Shown: positions 49,716-60,120 of the stretch, in pieces
How positions within the stretch are numbered: position 1 is the stretch's first letter
Layout: every line of letters starts with the position of its first letter
From: Phytophthora colocasiae
Taxonomy: Eukaryota > Oomycota > Peronosporomycetes > Peronosporales > Peronosporaceae
DNA length: 64,000 nucleotides
NCBI GenBank assembly: GCA_018806915.1
Contig: JAGKQI010000098.1
Location: forward strand, 2,418,001-2,482,000
Direction of reading: 5' to 3'
Notes under the pieces: generated by a model
What the model was told of the DNA's origin: nothing
What the model saw: only the letters and a program-made list of their open reading frames with translations
Databases searched by the model: none
Program-made: the position numbers and the translations under genes

Positions 49716-51941
49716 ATGGGAGTTGCGATTCTCGTTGGTTATTCTCCTGCAACGAATGGATATAAAGTGATAGATTTGACCTCAGGGGGAGTTTCAACTC
49801 ATCGTGATGGAAATATGGTGTGGGCTGAAGATTATACTGTTGGCCGAGAGTATATTGAGAAGCTACTGGCGAATGTGTATGGTCATGGTGACCATCAGCT
49901 TCCAATAAGAGCGTCGATCGTTCCTATGCAGATGCAAATTGAAGACGTGGTGAAGTTAGATTCAGTGAAAGAGAGTGTGTTCGTGCCGCAAAGTACGCAG
50001 GTGAGCTCATCAAGTGCCCCTGCAGAAGCAACAACCGTGGCAAACTCAACTGAAAACAACAGCCAAAATTCCACTATAAGACAAGTCGTGATGCAGCATT
50101 CACCTCGGAACACAACTGTTGGTGAACATGATACAGTTTCTCGGCATCAAGTATCACGGTTTGGTAGAAAGAGGAAGCGCAATTCCCAATTCAACGACTT
50201 TGAACTTAATCTCGTCACTCCGTGCAAATCCAGTAAGTGGCTACAAGAGTTAAAGAATTCGTGCGGTTCTCAAGCTCGATTACATGCTCGAGATGTTCCG
50301 ATACCGACTACGTACAAAATGGCGGTCAAATCACAGTATGCTGAGCAGTGGAAGGCAGCGATGGAGGAGGAATTAGCTTCGTTGCGTCGACATGGAGTCT
50401 GGATTATTGTGGACCGAGGCTCGGCTGGGAAGTCAACGGTGATAACTAATCGCTGGGTATTTGCGGTCAAGAAGGATGAGCAAGGCTTTGTAATACGCTT
50501 CAAGGCCAGGCTTGTTATCCATGGATTTAAACAGCGCTTTGGAATCAACTATAACGAGACATTTGCGCCAGTAATTCGATTTGATACAATTCGAGCGGCT
50601 GTGTATTTTGCAGTTCAACGTGGATGGCTGGTTTTGCAGTACGACGTGAAAACAGCGTTTCTTCACGGTACTCTGTCCGAGATTGTCTTTATGGAGCTAC
50701 CCCAGGGCTGTGGTTCGCCTGGTAATACCAGAATTTGCAGATTGGTCAAGTCGTTGTACGGTCTTAAACAAGCTCCCCATGTCTGGAACAAAACCCTGCA
50801 TCGGCATCTCGTGGCAATTGGATTTACTCGTCTCGAAAGTGATCATGGTCTCTACGCACTACACGAGAAGGGGGAGATTACAATGCTGCTTACGGTCTAT
50901 GTGGACGACTTGCTCCTCATGGGTACGAGCGAACGCTGCGAATTAATTGCGACTCAATTGGCATCCAGTTTTGAACTAGTTGCTCTTGGACCTGTGAAAT
51001 ATCTGCTTGGGGTCGAAGTGACAATCGACAGAGAGCTGAACACGATATTCTTTAGCCAAACAGCATATATTGAGGAGCTACTGCGTCGGTTCCACATGAA
51101 TGACTGTAATGGGGTTGCAACCCCAGAAAGCAGCTCGACTGAAGTTGTTCGTGAGCAGAATGATAGCAGCCAATCAAGTTCACTACCTTACCGAGAAATT
51201 GTTGGAGCACTTCAGTATCCCGTGTCAGGCTCAAGACCGGACATTGCTCACGTGGTGCGTCGACTCAGACAATATATGGCCAACTTTGGTACCGATCATT
51301 TTGCGCAAGCGAAGCGCGTCCTAAGGTATCTTAAAAGTACTAAGGACTACGGGCTAAAAATGCAAGTCTCGGGATCTGCTGAGGTGGAACTCCTGAGGAT
51401 CGAAGCCTACACAGACGCTGACTACGCCAATGACCAACAGGACCGACAGTCTGTGAGCGGCTATGTCACTATGATTAATGGTAGTGTGGTCTCGTACGGA
51501 TCACGGAAACAAGGCCTGAATTCTCAAAGTACGATGGAAGCAGAATATGTAGCCATGAATGAAGGAGCTCGGGACGTCATGTGGTTACGAGGCCTGTGTG
51601 ACGAGCTGAAGTGGACATACGATATTCCGACATTGTGGTGCGATAATACGGCGGCTCTATCTCTATCAAAGCGCCCTGGCAAGCACAACGGTAGCAAACA
51701 TGTAGAGAACCGCTATCACTACGTGCGCAACCTCGGTGAACGCAAGCTCATTGCAGTACGACACTGTCGTACAGATCAGATGACAGCGGACATCTTTACA
51801 AAACCGCTTGCCCGTATTAAATTCGTGCAGTTCAGAGGTATGCTGGGCGTGTGTCGCCGAGAGCAGGAAGGTGGAGCTACAACTACTGACGGTGGTATCG
51901 AGAGCTCGACTATAATGGTAGTGATGTTCGCAACCAAATAA
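49716..51941 (+). CDS. Copia Pol part 2: reverse transcriptase and RNase H
   Basis: A 741-codon frame. Homologous sequence actually begins near 49590 in this frame (TPHEKLSGERPDVSWLRTWG). The RT has NRWVFAVKKDEQG, VIHGFKQRFGINYNETFAPV, QYDVKTAFLHG and the catalytic YVDDLLLMG. RNase H has EAYTDADYANDQQDRQSVSG, TMEAEYVAMNEGA and WCDNTAALSLSKRP. There is no stop before 51941. Together with the first frame it makes one polyprotein split by a frameshift. Confidence 0.92.
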   Translation: MGVAILVGYSPATNGYKVIDLTSGGVSTHRDGNMVWAEDYTVGREYIEKLLANVYGHGDHQLPIRASIVPMQMQIEDVVKLDSVKESVFVPQSTQVSSSSAPAEATTVANSTENNSQNSTIRQVVMQHSPRNTTVGEHDTVSRHQVSRFGRKRKRNSQFNDFELNLVTPCKSSKWLQELKNSCGSQARLHARDVPIPTTYKMAVKSQYAEQWKAAMEEELASLRRHGVWIIVDRGSAGKSTVITNRWVFAVKKDEQGFVIRFKARLVIHGFKQRFGINYNETFAPVIRFDTIRAAVYFAVQRGWLVLQYDVKTAFLHGTLSEIVFMELPQGCGSPGNTRICRLVKSLYGLKQAPHVWNKTLHRHLVAIGFTRLESDHGLYALHEKGEITMLLTVYVDDLLLMGTSERCELIATQLASSFELVALGPVKYLLGVEVTIDRELNTIFFSQTAYIEELLRRFHMNDCNGVATPESSSTEVVREQNDSSQSSSLPYREIVGALQYPVSGSRPDIAHVVRRLRQYMANFGTDHFAQAKRVLRYLKSTKDYGLKMQVSGSAEVELLRIEAYTDADYANDQQDRQSVSGYVTMINGSVVSYGSRKQGLNSQSTMEAEYVAMNEGARDVMWLRGLCDELKWTYDIPTLWCDNTAALSLSKRPGKHNGSKHVENRYHYVRNLGERKLIAVRHCRTDQMTADIFTKPLARIKFVQFRGMLGVCRREQEGGATTTDGGIESSTIMVVMFATK

Positions 51942-52169
51942 CAAATCACGAGGGTCGTGAGGTGGACGAAGGTCGTCACCAATTCTACGGTCGTAAAGTT
52001 TGTGGGCAGTGTTCTACGCGATGTTCGTGGCACGAAGTTCGTGCGCGTGTACTAGTATCTCTTGTGATGTTCATGAGATGATGGTGAACGAAGGTCGTCT
52101 CACCAGTGATAATCACAGTTGACGTTCGTCATCTCCAGTTGCGATGGTCGCTTGCTGGACAACGCGAGC

Positions 52170-52178
52170 AAGGGGGAG
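52170..52178 (+). other. Polypurine tract of copia element
   Basis: AAGGGGGAG directly 5' of the 3' LTR, the plus-strand primer site. Confidence 0.85.
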
Positions 52179-52406
52179 TGTCGGAGTACTACTCCTATTA
52201 CTATTGATATGCTCGCTGTTGATAAGATCTCTAGGTTGCATGCTATAAATATACATTGGGTCGGTGCGACTTGTGCCTCTTGAGCTAGAGAGCGGCATCA
52301 CTTCCAGTTCCGCCACCTCCTGCCCAAGCAGCACAAGTCTAGACCCGGAGGCTTTGCTACCTCCCTCTCGTGTTCTTCCTACCTCTGCAATGACCATCAA
52401 TCGACA
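52179..52406 (+). repeat. 3' LTR of copia element
   Basis: Identical to the 5' LTR by eye, followed by the GCTTG target duplication at 52407-52411. Confidence 0.93.
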
Positions 52407-52670
52407 GCTTGTCGTAGAATTCAGCTGGCTGAATCCCCTCATAAAGGTGAGACTCAACATAGTTGCCTTGATAGAAGCGATACTTCGGGTCAGCCTTGTA
52501 GATTACTAACTTTTTATTTATTAATCAATGCTCCTTCCTCGCTAAGGAATTGGCACAAAGGTTACAGTTTACCGAGATTATCTTCCTAAGTACGGGTTTT
52601 TGTTCCAATATCATTAGTGTCTCGCGCATAGTACTCGCCACAAAAAACTACGTAGATTCGGCGCAATAGA

Positions 52671-53903
52671 CTATAGATCATCCTTTGTTTCACCTACGGT
52701 ATTAGGCGGCAACGAAGACGGCAATTCGGGGATTAATCCCTGAAATGTGAATCCATAGCATTGATACTGCTCATTCTTCGCTGAGCCATCAAGTCCACCA
52801 CCAAGATATCCCACTGGCACTCCCCTCTTGGTGCATACCATTGCGCTTCCAGATATACCAGAAGCTGACAAAGCTGACAGAGTCATTTGGTTTCCCCTCC
52901 AACCGGTGAATTTAGCTGGAATGATGGCGTACTCGTGCTCAAAATGTTGCTCTTGAAGAGCGCTAGGAAATCCGAACACGGCCACACTCATCGGGTCATT
53001 CACTTTAAGAGACATTGTACATCGAACGAGCGTTCGGCTTCGTGGCACAGGAACTTCGAAGATTGCAAAGTCGAACGCAGCTGAACTACGCCAGCATGTG
53101 CCCCTGTCGAGTCTGAATTGGTGGACTTCTACCGGTTTCGTCGTATCGGGAAGGAGCTGCTCCACCACAACTTGAGGCTTGTCTGACACAGCTGGTGTTT
53201 CATTTTCATTGTTCATCGCTGCTATCCGTTTCGATTTTCGAGGCTGTTGCATTGCAACATCGGCGTCCTTTACAGCTCTTTTCCCTCCATTTGTTTTCCT
53301 TGAGAGGTGAAGTCTCGAATACCGTTTGATTTCACGCTTGAAGTCAGCGCTCAAGTAATCAGTGAAAGCGGTATCGATCCACAGGTGCAAGTTCGTCATA
53401 AGATACAAGTGCGTCGGCGTTTGGTCTACAATCAGCGCCGTTCCTGAGCACACACCTTCCGAGGAAACTCTCACAACTGACTTCCACAAATTCAATTGAA
53501 CATCAGGATCCACAGTGCATAAGTCTTTTGCGCTCCACGCGACATCTCCCGAAGACCGTGGAACCACCACCAGCACGTGTACTTGGTCCTGATCTGGGAG
53601 TTTTCCGACGCAGTTTTTGAGACGCTTCAGGGATTCCATCTTCACGAGCTTCGTGTTCGAGTGTTGTGCGTCCCCATCTTGATCGAGGTTCACAGATGCC
53701 GCGCCAACTTCGTCTAGCTCTAGCCACGCGCCGTCCTTCTTCTTCGCCAGGAAGAGTTGCAGGTCCTTGGCGTCGCACGTGATCGACTTCTCATTCTTCT
53801 TCTTGATCCTGTCCTTCAACGCCGCCACCGAAGCGTCTTCAGCGATGTCCACCTCGAACACGCTTCCAGCCTCACCAACGATCGCACAGAAGAGCTTCAC
53901 CAT
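52671..53903 (-). CDS. Crinkler (CRN) effector candidate with trypsin-like C-terminal domain
   Basis: The frame opens at 54026, but the Met at 53903 (MVKLFCAIVGEAGSVFEVDI) is the standard CRN start, giving 410 aa. The CRN header is complete: ubiquitin-like N-terminus, the LFLAK motif at 50-54, and HVLVVVP at 109-115 closing the header. The C-terminal part resembles a chymotrypsin/HtrA-fold protease: SGTALIV, then His173 in LMTNLHLW, Asp278 in FDFAIFEV and Ser351 in GISGSAMV. A basic patch PRKSKRIA (221-228) could be nuclear targeting. CRNs are modular effectors delivered to host cells. The protease assignment is inference from motif spacing. Duplication arm B starts 83 bases upstream of the start codon. 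Confidence 0.8.
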   Translation of the reverse strand: MVKLFCAIVGEAGSVFEVDIAEDASVAALKDRIKKKNEKSITCDAKDLQLFLAKKKDGAWLELDEVGAASVNLDQDGDAQHSNTKLVKMESLKRLKNCVGKLPDQDQVHVLVVVPRSSGDVAWSAKDLCTVDPDVQLNLWKSVVRVSSEGVCSGTALIVDQTPTHLYLMTNLHLWIDTAFTDYLSADFKREIKRYSRLHLSRKTNGGKRAVKDADVAMQQPRKSKRIAAMNNENETPAVSDKPQVVVEQLLPDTTKPVEVHQFRLDRGTCWRSSAAFDFAIFEVPVPRSRTLVRCTMSLKVNDPMSVAVFGFPSALQEQHFEHEYAIIPAKFTGWRGNQMTLSALSASGISGSAMVCTKRGVPVGYLGGGLDGSAKNEQYQCYGFTFQGLIPELPSSLPPNTVGETKDDL

Positions 53904-54156
53904 CTTTCCTCGAGCCGGCGAATTCTCGAATGAGGAAAAATGAATTACCAGTAGCAGTACCAGCAGTTCTCTCAAGTCTTTTTCTCTCAGAGAGGTTCTC
54001 GGCGGTAAATTACGGAAAGTAAACAAAATGCTTACTACTACTAGTACTACTTCTGTTGTTGATTTTCAGCAAAGGACATTTCATGTCGAACTCTCCCGGA
54101 GCAGACGTCGACAAGTCTTGTCCCTCTCAAATTCCGTTCTTCATTCCCCTTCAAAC

Positions 54157-54166
54157 GTAGCCATTT
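54157..54166 (+). promoter_or_regulatory. Inr-like element of trehalase copy B
   Basis: GTAGCCATTT, 58 bases upstream of the copy-B ATG at 54224; mirrored from arm A. Confidence 0.45.
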
Positions 54167-54362
54167 TTACTTCATCAGCGGAACGTGTGCCTCTCTAGCT
54201 TCGTCCAATCGTTGAGGATCGGCATGGTCTCCGGTACGTCTCTCCCTGGACTATTCCTGTGGCTTGTGTTCTTGTCCGTTGTGCATTCCGGTACTCTCGA
54301 TCGACGCTACATTCGCCCCACCGTCATGTCCTCCGATACCGTCAATGCAAATGCGGTTGCTA

Positions 54363-56248
54363 TTGTACTGGCAAGATGAAATGCTCCAACTTTTTTGATG
54401 GGACGTATTACATTCCCCAATTATTGGTTTGATTTGTTTTTTTTTGTTAGAAAGCCCAGTATCTCCTCTTTTAAGTAATGATTCAAACCGTTTCTATCCA
54501 CTCGAAATGCGATGTCTACACTTAATTGAAAAATGCTTCCCTATCAAAACCGCTAAAATATCGAGGCTTTAACACCCCATATGGTCACCGTATGGTTGCC
54601 ACATAAAAAAATATTTTCCGAACTTCAATTACGAGGCCTAATAAACTGTTAATTTTGATTTTCTGTAAGACAATATATTTATAATGCAACGCTATACTCA
54701 ACTTCCATGTCGAAATCGTCTCTGTATAGCGACTCGGCAGCAAGTTCTTCCCGTGAATGTGCTGGAATCGTTACTGAAACTGCAGTTTGAGCTTCCTCAA
54801 TGTAGAGTAGCTCTTGCATCTGCACCTTTTTATAAGCCCCGATCCATTCTTTCTTGGTAATAGCGTCAAGGCCTTCTTTAATCTTGATGCCAAGATCATC
54901 TAGCGAGTCGGCAGGATCCAAAGCGATGCGATTCTTCAACGCACCCCATATCATCTCGATTGGTTGGAGCTCCGGATGATACGGGGGAGTGTAGAGCACT
55001 TCATGTTTGAATCTGCGCGCAGTCTCAACCGCTTCGTAAATAGGAGGCGGCCGAACCTAAAAAAAAAGATTTTCAGTGAAAAAGCAAAAAATTAAAAAGG
55101 TTTATAGTACCTGTGCGATGACAGCCCGAAGCTGTTTGCGTGTATAGTGAGAAGGGGCATTGTAGCCTTGACCTTTCAACCACACGATCATCTCATCTCG
55201 GAGCGCATTGCTGGGTGGAACAGCGTTGATCTGGACCTTGTGGTAGGAAGCGCCGTCCATGTGGATTCGGCAACTTCCATAAAGTAGCTGCAGGACACCA
55301 CACACTCTCTCGAACCAAAGATTAAACAGTGACCCAGTAAAATTACCGTGATAGTCAGAATTTTGTGAGGTGTAGTGAGACGGCCAATACTCCAACGAAT
55401 CAGGTACCCACTCTGCATCCAGTTTTCCGTTCTTTACGTAGACAATTCCAGCGCCAACGATGCAATAACGTTTTCCTTTTCCACTTGCAGTATACCGTGA
55501 CGATCCTTTGCGCAACCACGTCGATCCAGCCACGTGGTTGACATTACAGTAGCTCTCATCTAAATAAACCTCTGGAAGTTTAGGATATCTGCGCGCATTT
55601 AAGTTAGAAACTTTGTTTTGCAAATACACTTTTCGAAATGCAATATTTCCCTCTGAATCAGCGCGTGGATCACGGGTTTGACCTCGAACAAAGCTACAGT
55701 CCATTTTGTTCAATTCAGATCGCATTGTTCTGGCCGGTATGGTTGAACCTGTTTTTTTTTGTATTTCAGAAACCAAAATGTTGGACGTCGTCGGCTTTTT
55801 CAAATGATTACGCTCATCAATAATGTCGGAAATCATCTGATGAAGTTGGACTGTCTCTGATCGTGGAGGCTTCCCTCGAGGAGCTGTGTCGGCGGTGAAC
55901 GTTTCGTCGTGGTGCTTGTTCCAGTGCGCCATTGTGCGCTTGACCATATCCGTCGTTATCGCAAGACAGTCGGCTACACGCTGACGTACGGGTCGTCTAT
56001 CGGGGTCCTTTCGTTCGCGTGCTTCATTGACAAAATACTCGTGTGCTCGCACGATGTGCATCTTTTCGTAAGCCGTTAGATGCCGCATTGCGGGGGGAAA
56101 ACTGGAAGTGAGACTGCGGAATGCAACCAGCAATGTTCTCCGTGTGTTGGTGCTTATCCCGCTATTCTTAGAATTTTCAATGGATTTCTAGTTTTAAAAT
56201 TATGGGCAACAACATTTTTGTATGGAGCATTTCATCTTGCCAGTACAA
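54363..56248 (-). mobile_element. Tc1/mariner-superfamily element, structurally complete
   Basis: The element is 1,886 bases, with perfect 26-base TIRs starting TTGTACTGGCAAGATGAAAT at both ends, flanked by TA (54361-54362 and 56249-56250). The empty site exists in arm A as a single TA, confirming the boundaries. It encodes an apparently intact two-exon transposase. About 316 bases of A/T-rich DNA precede the transposase stop on the left. Confidence 0.95.
54679..56133 (-). CDS. Tc1/mariner (DDE_3) transposase, 2 exons, apparently intact
   Basis: Exons are 56133-55111 and 55056-54679; the 54-base intron (GTACTATAAAC to TTTTTAG) joins in phase to 466 aa. The Met at 56088 (MRHLTAYEKMHIVRAHEYF) may be the real start. 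The N-terminal HTH region (RQRVADCLAITTDMVKRTM) binds the TIRs by family rule. Catalytic residues: Asp in VYLDESYCNVNHV, Asp in RIHMDGASYHK, Glu in YHPELQPIEMIWGALKN. No stops or frameshifts were seen. With intact TIRs, this is a candidate autonomous element. Confidence 0.9.
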
Positions 56249-58118
56249 TACTCCACGACAGCAGACGATTCAGCAACTCCAACGCGTTTACTGCCGAGGC
56301 GAATTACTGCATCAAGTGCAGATGCAAGAGCTCTTCCCAGACAGCAAACACTTCGTAGATATGCCCATCAAGACCACGTCGTCAGTTGATACAGTACTGA
56401 GTCAATTCCAGGAACTAAGAAGCAGTTTAAACAGCTCGAACGAGTGGAAAACGCAGCTTTCCGCGTTCATTGACCAACACTTCGACCCACCAGGAGCAGA
56501 ACTTGTTCAGGTTACTCCTCCTGACTATAAAGAAGGAGAGGTACCTCTACAGATCGCAGCTATCAACGATGAACGTCTACGTAACTGGGCAATGGAGCTG
56601 CATAATCTCTGGAAGGTTCTCGCTCGAGTACCAGTGTCTGCTTCAGTAGATCAAGAAGCCAGGAGCTCATTTCTTCGGTCTCTTCCAGTTAAAACTCTAC
56701 CGCGTGAATTCAACGGGGAGAATGTACTGGTCGTCCCTGGTGGTCGCTTCCGTGAAAGTTACTATTGGGATTCCTACTGGATCGTACAGGGACTTCTGGT
56801 CAGTGGTCTACGACAAACAGCACGCGGAGTCGTGAATCACCTGCTCGAATACGTGGACGAGTTTGGCTTCGTTCCAAACGGAGGACGTGTGTACTACCTC
56901 ACCCGATCCCAACCGCCGATGCTGTCGGATATGGTCCGCTTAGTTGCGAAGTTAGACAATGGAGAGGATTGGGATCTTCAGTACTTACAAGCTACAGTGC
57001 CTCTTCTAGAGCGTGAGTACGAGTTCTGGATGCATCTTGGTGCTCATGGCCACGCCGTTGAAGTCCCGGTTGAAGGTGAGACGTTCGTACTTAACAGATA
57101 CGTCGCACATGCCGGTGAACCTCGACCGGAATCGTATCGTGAAGATGTTCGTACGGCGTCTACTGCTACCAGTGAGAAAGCTTCAGTTTACGACGATATT
57201 ATCGCGTCAGCTGAAAGCGGTTGGGATTTCAGTAGTCGCTGGTTCAAAGACTACTCTACTTTACCTACGATCCGCACTTCCCTCGTGATCCCAGTGGAAC
57301 TGAATGTCATTGTACACCGTGTGGAGCTCAATCTAGCTCAATTCCACGAGTTACTCGGGAATTCCGTTGCAATGACGCGGTTTAAAGACGCAGCGAAGAC
57401 CCGAGCGAAGGCGATGGACGTTGTGCTTTGGAACGAAGCGGACGGATGCTGGAAAGATTACTTACTCGATTCCCGCGAGCATTCCCCAGTGGTGTCTGTA
57501 TCCAACTATTTCCCATTGTGGGGTAGAGTTGCGGACACTTTGGATTCTTCTCGACTGGAGAAGATCGTAGCGTCTTTGGAAGCTTCCGGTCTGGTTCAAG
57601 AAGGAGGCGTTCAAACTACAACGTCTGCTACGAGTCAGCAATGGGACGCACCTAACGCCTGGCCGCCTCTGCAGGATCTCATCATTAAAAGTTTGCATGA
57701 GGCTGGAACAGTTCAGGCTCGTGCTTTAGCTAAACGTCTCGTTCGGACGTGGGTGAAAGCTGGATATGTGGCGTGGAAGAAGACTGGACTCATGTTCGAG
57801 AAGTATAACTCTCAACAGCTTGGAGGTGTGGGAGATGGCGGAGAATACACACCTCAGTTCGGTTTTGGCTGGTCGAATGGCGTGATCCTCACGTTCTTGA
57901 GTAAGTACCAAGAATACTTAGGTGACGTTGATGAGATCGTCGGATAATTTGCAAAAACCAACCAGTTCGACATGAATGAATCGATTCAACATTAGCGTGA
58001 TCACCAAAGTTTTGGTGAACGAACTGGTCAACTACAAAGGTAAAAGAGACGCTACGGAGAAGAGAAAAAGATTGGGACATTGGGACCGAGTTGTTGAGCC
58101 TCAGGAGCGCTCATAACT

Positions 58119-58879
58119 CTAGTGACGCAGGTGCTGAGCGGCCGAACTGAGGGTCGTGGACGTCGTCGATGGGTCTGTCGAGCTTGTGCTGGATCGTCCC
58201 GCCTTGGTGGCTGGGTCGGCTGCGGTGGACGTCTGCGCTGCTTGGGACGTAGTAGGGTCCGATGTTGCTGTCTGCGCAGTGGAAGTAGCCGTCGACGTTG
58301 CCGTGGCTGTTGCTGATGTTCCAGTTGCAGTGGATGACGCTAGAGACGGCATTGTGGGAGGTGAATTGGCCGTAGTGGAAGTACTGGAAGTGCCGGTGTT
58401 AGAAATACCAGTATTGGTGTTCGTAGTGGAAGTTTGTTGCGACGTGGTTCCTGTACCAGTACTCAAACCACTGAATCCTCCACTTGATAGTCCACCCGAG
58501 ATGATCGAAGACGATGGTTCATCGCACGGAATGTCCGCAGTCGACACTCCAGTGCCTGTGAGGCCACTGGTGAAACCACTTGAGGCCACTTGTAAGACCA
58601 CCAGAGGCAATCGATGGAGTTTCGTCGCAGGGGACATCCGCACTAATGCCACCACTCAGGCCACTCGTCAGTCCGCCAGTTAACAGTCCACTCGAGAGGA
58701 TCGAAGGCGTTTCTTCATCACACGGAGCATCCACGACGCCACCGAGTAAGGTCGTACTCGTGCTGTCGGAGTCGCAGTCATTGCCCGTGAAAAAGACAAG
58801 CTTCTGAAGGCGAGAGCAGGAGTGCAGCCGAGGCGATCAAGGCGAGTTGGAAAGTGTAACGAGCGACCATGTTGGTGTT
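58119..58879 (-). pseudogene. Ser/Thr-rich secreted protein, copy B, two frame disruptions
   Basis: Mirror of 43770-44529. It carries the same frameshift after GGLTSGL and, in addition, lacks eight bases next to the signal peptide (copy A has ACCGGATT after GCTTGTCTT), which shifts the frame immediately after cleavage-site sequence. It is therefore clearly dead, unlike copy A, which has only the shared shift. Confidence 0.8.
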
Positions 58880-59445
58880 TGAGTTGGTGGAAGAGTACAC
58901 GCTGGGTGGAGGGTGCAGGAAGCAAATTGCAAAGTGAGAACGACGCAGGTACTGGGCGGAAACAGTTCATGGCGAGCTACGTCTCCAGGAAGCCTCACAG
59001 GTGAAGCTCTTTACAGAATTTGTGTTGCGTAGTAGCAAAGGAACGGTCGGGCTCTTGGATTGATGACCAACACGAAAAGGACTTTGAAAGCAACGGCTCG
59101 AAGATGTCTAAGATACGTCATGATAAAACTCTTTAGCAGATACTTCAGTAGGAAAGACAGGAGCCTTTGAATTGACACCCTACAGCCAAAACAGCACCAA
59201 ACAGCGCCTTCTACTCATCCGTTCGCTTGGCGGCAAAAATTGGTCTGAAATTACTAAACGCACAGGGTAGTAATGCTCAGGAGTTTACCAGGCACAAAGT
59301 TGCACTCATACAGTAGAACTCACTTAGTAGAGTTTTCTGTTACGAAGTAGTAGGTCCTAGATTATACACAACGGCAAGCTTTGCTTTTACCTATGCATTA
59401 AAATTTACCCCTCCTCTTCCCTATCACTATCAAAACTGGTGGGAT

Positions 59446-59735
59446 CTAGCTTCGAATCCCTGGCACAGCTACAAGCGGCGACTCGTTTTGACTGCCACTA
59501 AGTCCGTGACTAGCTGAAACCGCATAACGCGCTTTATGTGTCAGCGAATCTGCCGCCGCTAATAGCTGTTGAAGTCTCGCATCACTATCTGTAGCCTTCG
59601 GTCCTTCCAACGCTGTTTTGCAGTCAATTTGCACGAGCAGAAGCGTTTCAAGTGCGATCTCGACAATTCTCCCAGCATTTCCGAACATATTGTGAAAGTT
59701 ACCAAAATCTTTCCGAGAGACACAAAGAAACCCGC
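59446..59735 (-). pseudogene. HAD-like gene 3' fragment (duplication arm B)
   Basis: It encodes the last roughly 97 residues of the HAD-like protein (LCVSRKDFGNFHNMFGNAG to VPGIRS) without the catalytic half. The frame extends to 59943 into unrelated sequence (KADRLKRTPVVILVGNDRL), giving a chance chimera of 165 codons. Its left edge marks the duplication boundary. Confidence 0.8.
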
Positions 59736-60120
59736 TCATGATAGCACTTCCTAACACACATCTTTGATAGCCGTCTTGGCCCTTTGCCTTGATTTTGCGG
59801 TTGGATGGCCTGGTGCATACCAGTCTGTCATTGCCAACTAAAATGACGACAGGAGTGCGCTTTAACCGATCTGCCTTGTATCGTACATGTATTACTTTTC
59901 GTGTCAGTGGTGAGAATCTCTTGACTAAAGAGAACACTAACATGTAGTACTACGTAGCACAAGATGCAGCTATACCAGATGAAATGATGCATATCCAACA
60001 CTGATTTCTGAATGAAGAGTGTATTGCGGTTTTCTCATACCTAACTCAAAAGTGAATCTGTCATTCGAAAACACATAAATGTCCGAGCAACGCAGCAGAC
60101 CAGAATCTCAGGGCTCCAAC
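59736..60120. other. Intergenic between duplication and repeat-protein gene
   Basis: No gene supported. It contains the short non-HAD frame described with the HAD fragment, and the 3' flank of the repeat-protein gene. Confidence 0.4.

Larger units (their letters stand above)
46941..52406 (+). mobile_element. Ty1/copia LTR retrotransposon, 5,466 bp, nearly intact
   Basis: Two 228-base LTRs (46941-47168 and 52179-52406) begin TGTCGG, end CGACA, and look identical base for base. TSD is GCTTG. The protein order gag, protease, integrase, RT, RNase H is the copia order. PBS is at 47169-47180 and the polypurine tract AAGGGGGAG at 52170-52178. A single-base frameshift near 49588 splits pol. Identical LTRs mean a recent insertion. 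It landed 136 bases outside duplication arm A. Confidence 0.95.
54224..57947 (+). pseudogene. Secreted trehalase copy B, split by a mariner element
   Basis: The 5' piece (54224-54362) encodes the signal peptide and reads to NANAVA; the 3' piece (56249-57947) resumes at PRQQTIQQLQ and continues to the stop with all catalytic motifs intact. Only the 1,886-base insert plus one duplicated TA separates them. Differences from copy A are few (for example SVVHSGTLDRR and a shortened RYIRP). The 3' piece also has an in-frame Met at 56202 in transposon sequence, so a chimeric transcript is conceivable but would lack a signal peptide. Confidence 0.92.
53986..59735. repeat. Right arm (B) of the inverted duplication, with mariner insert
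   Basis: Reverse-complement copy of 42884-46805. It begins 83 bases upstream of the CRN start and ends inside the HAD coding copy near 59735. The 54363-56248 mariner element is extra. Confidence 0.9.
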
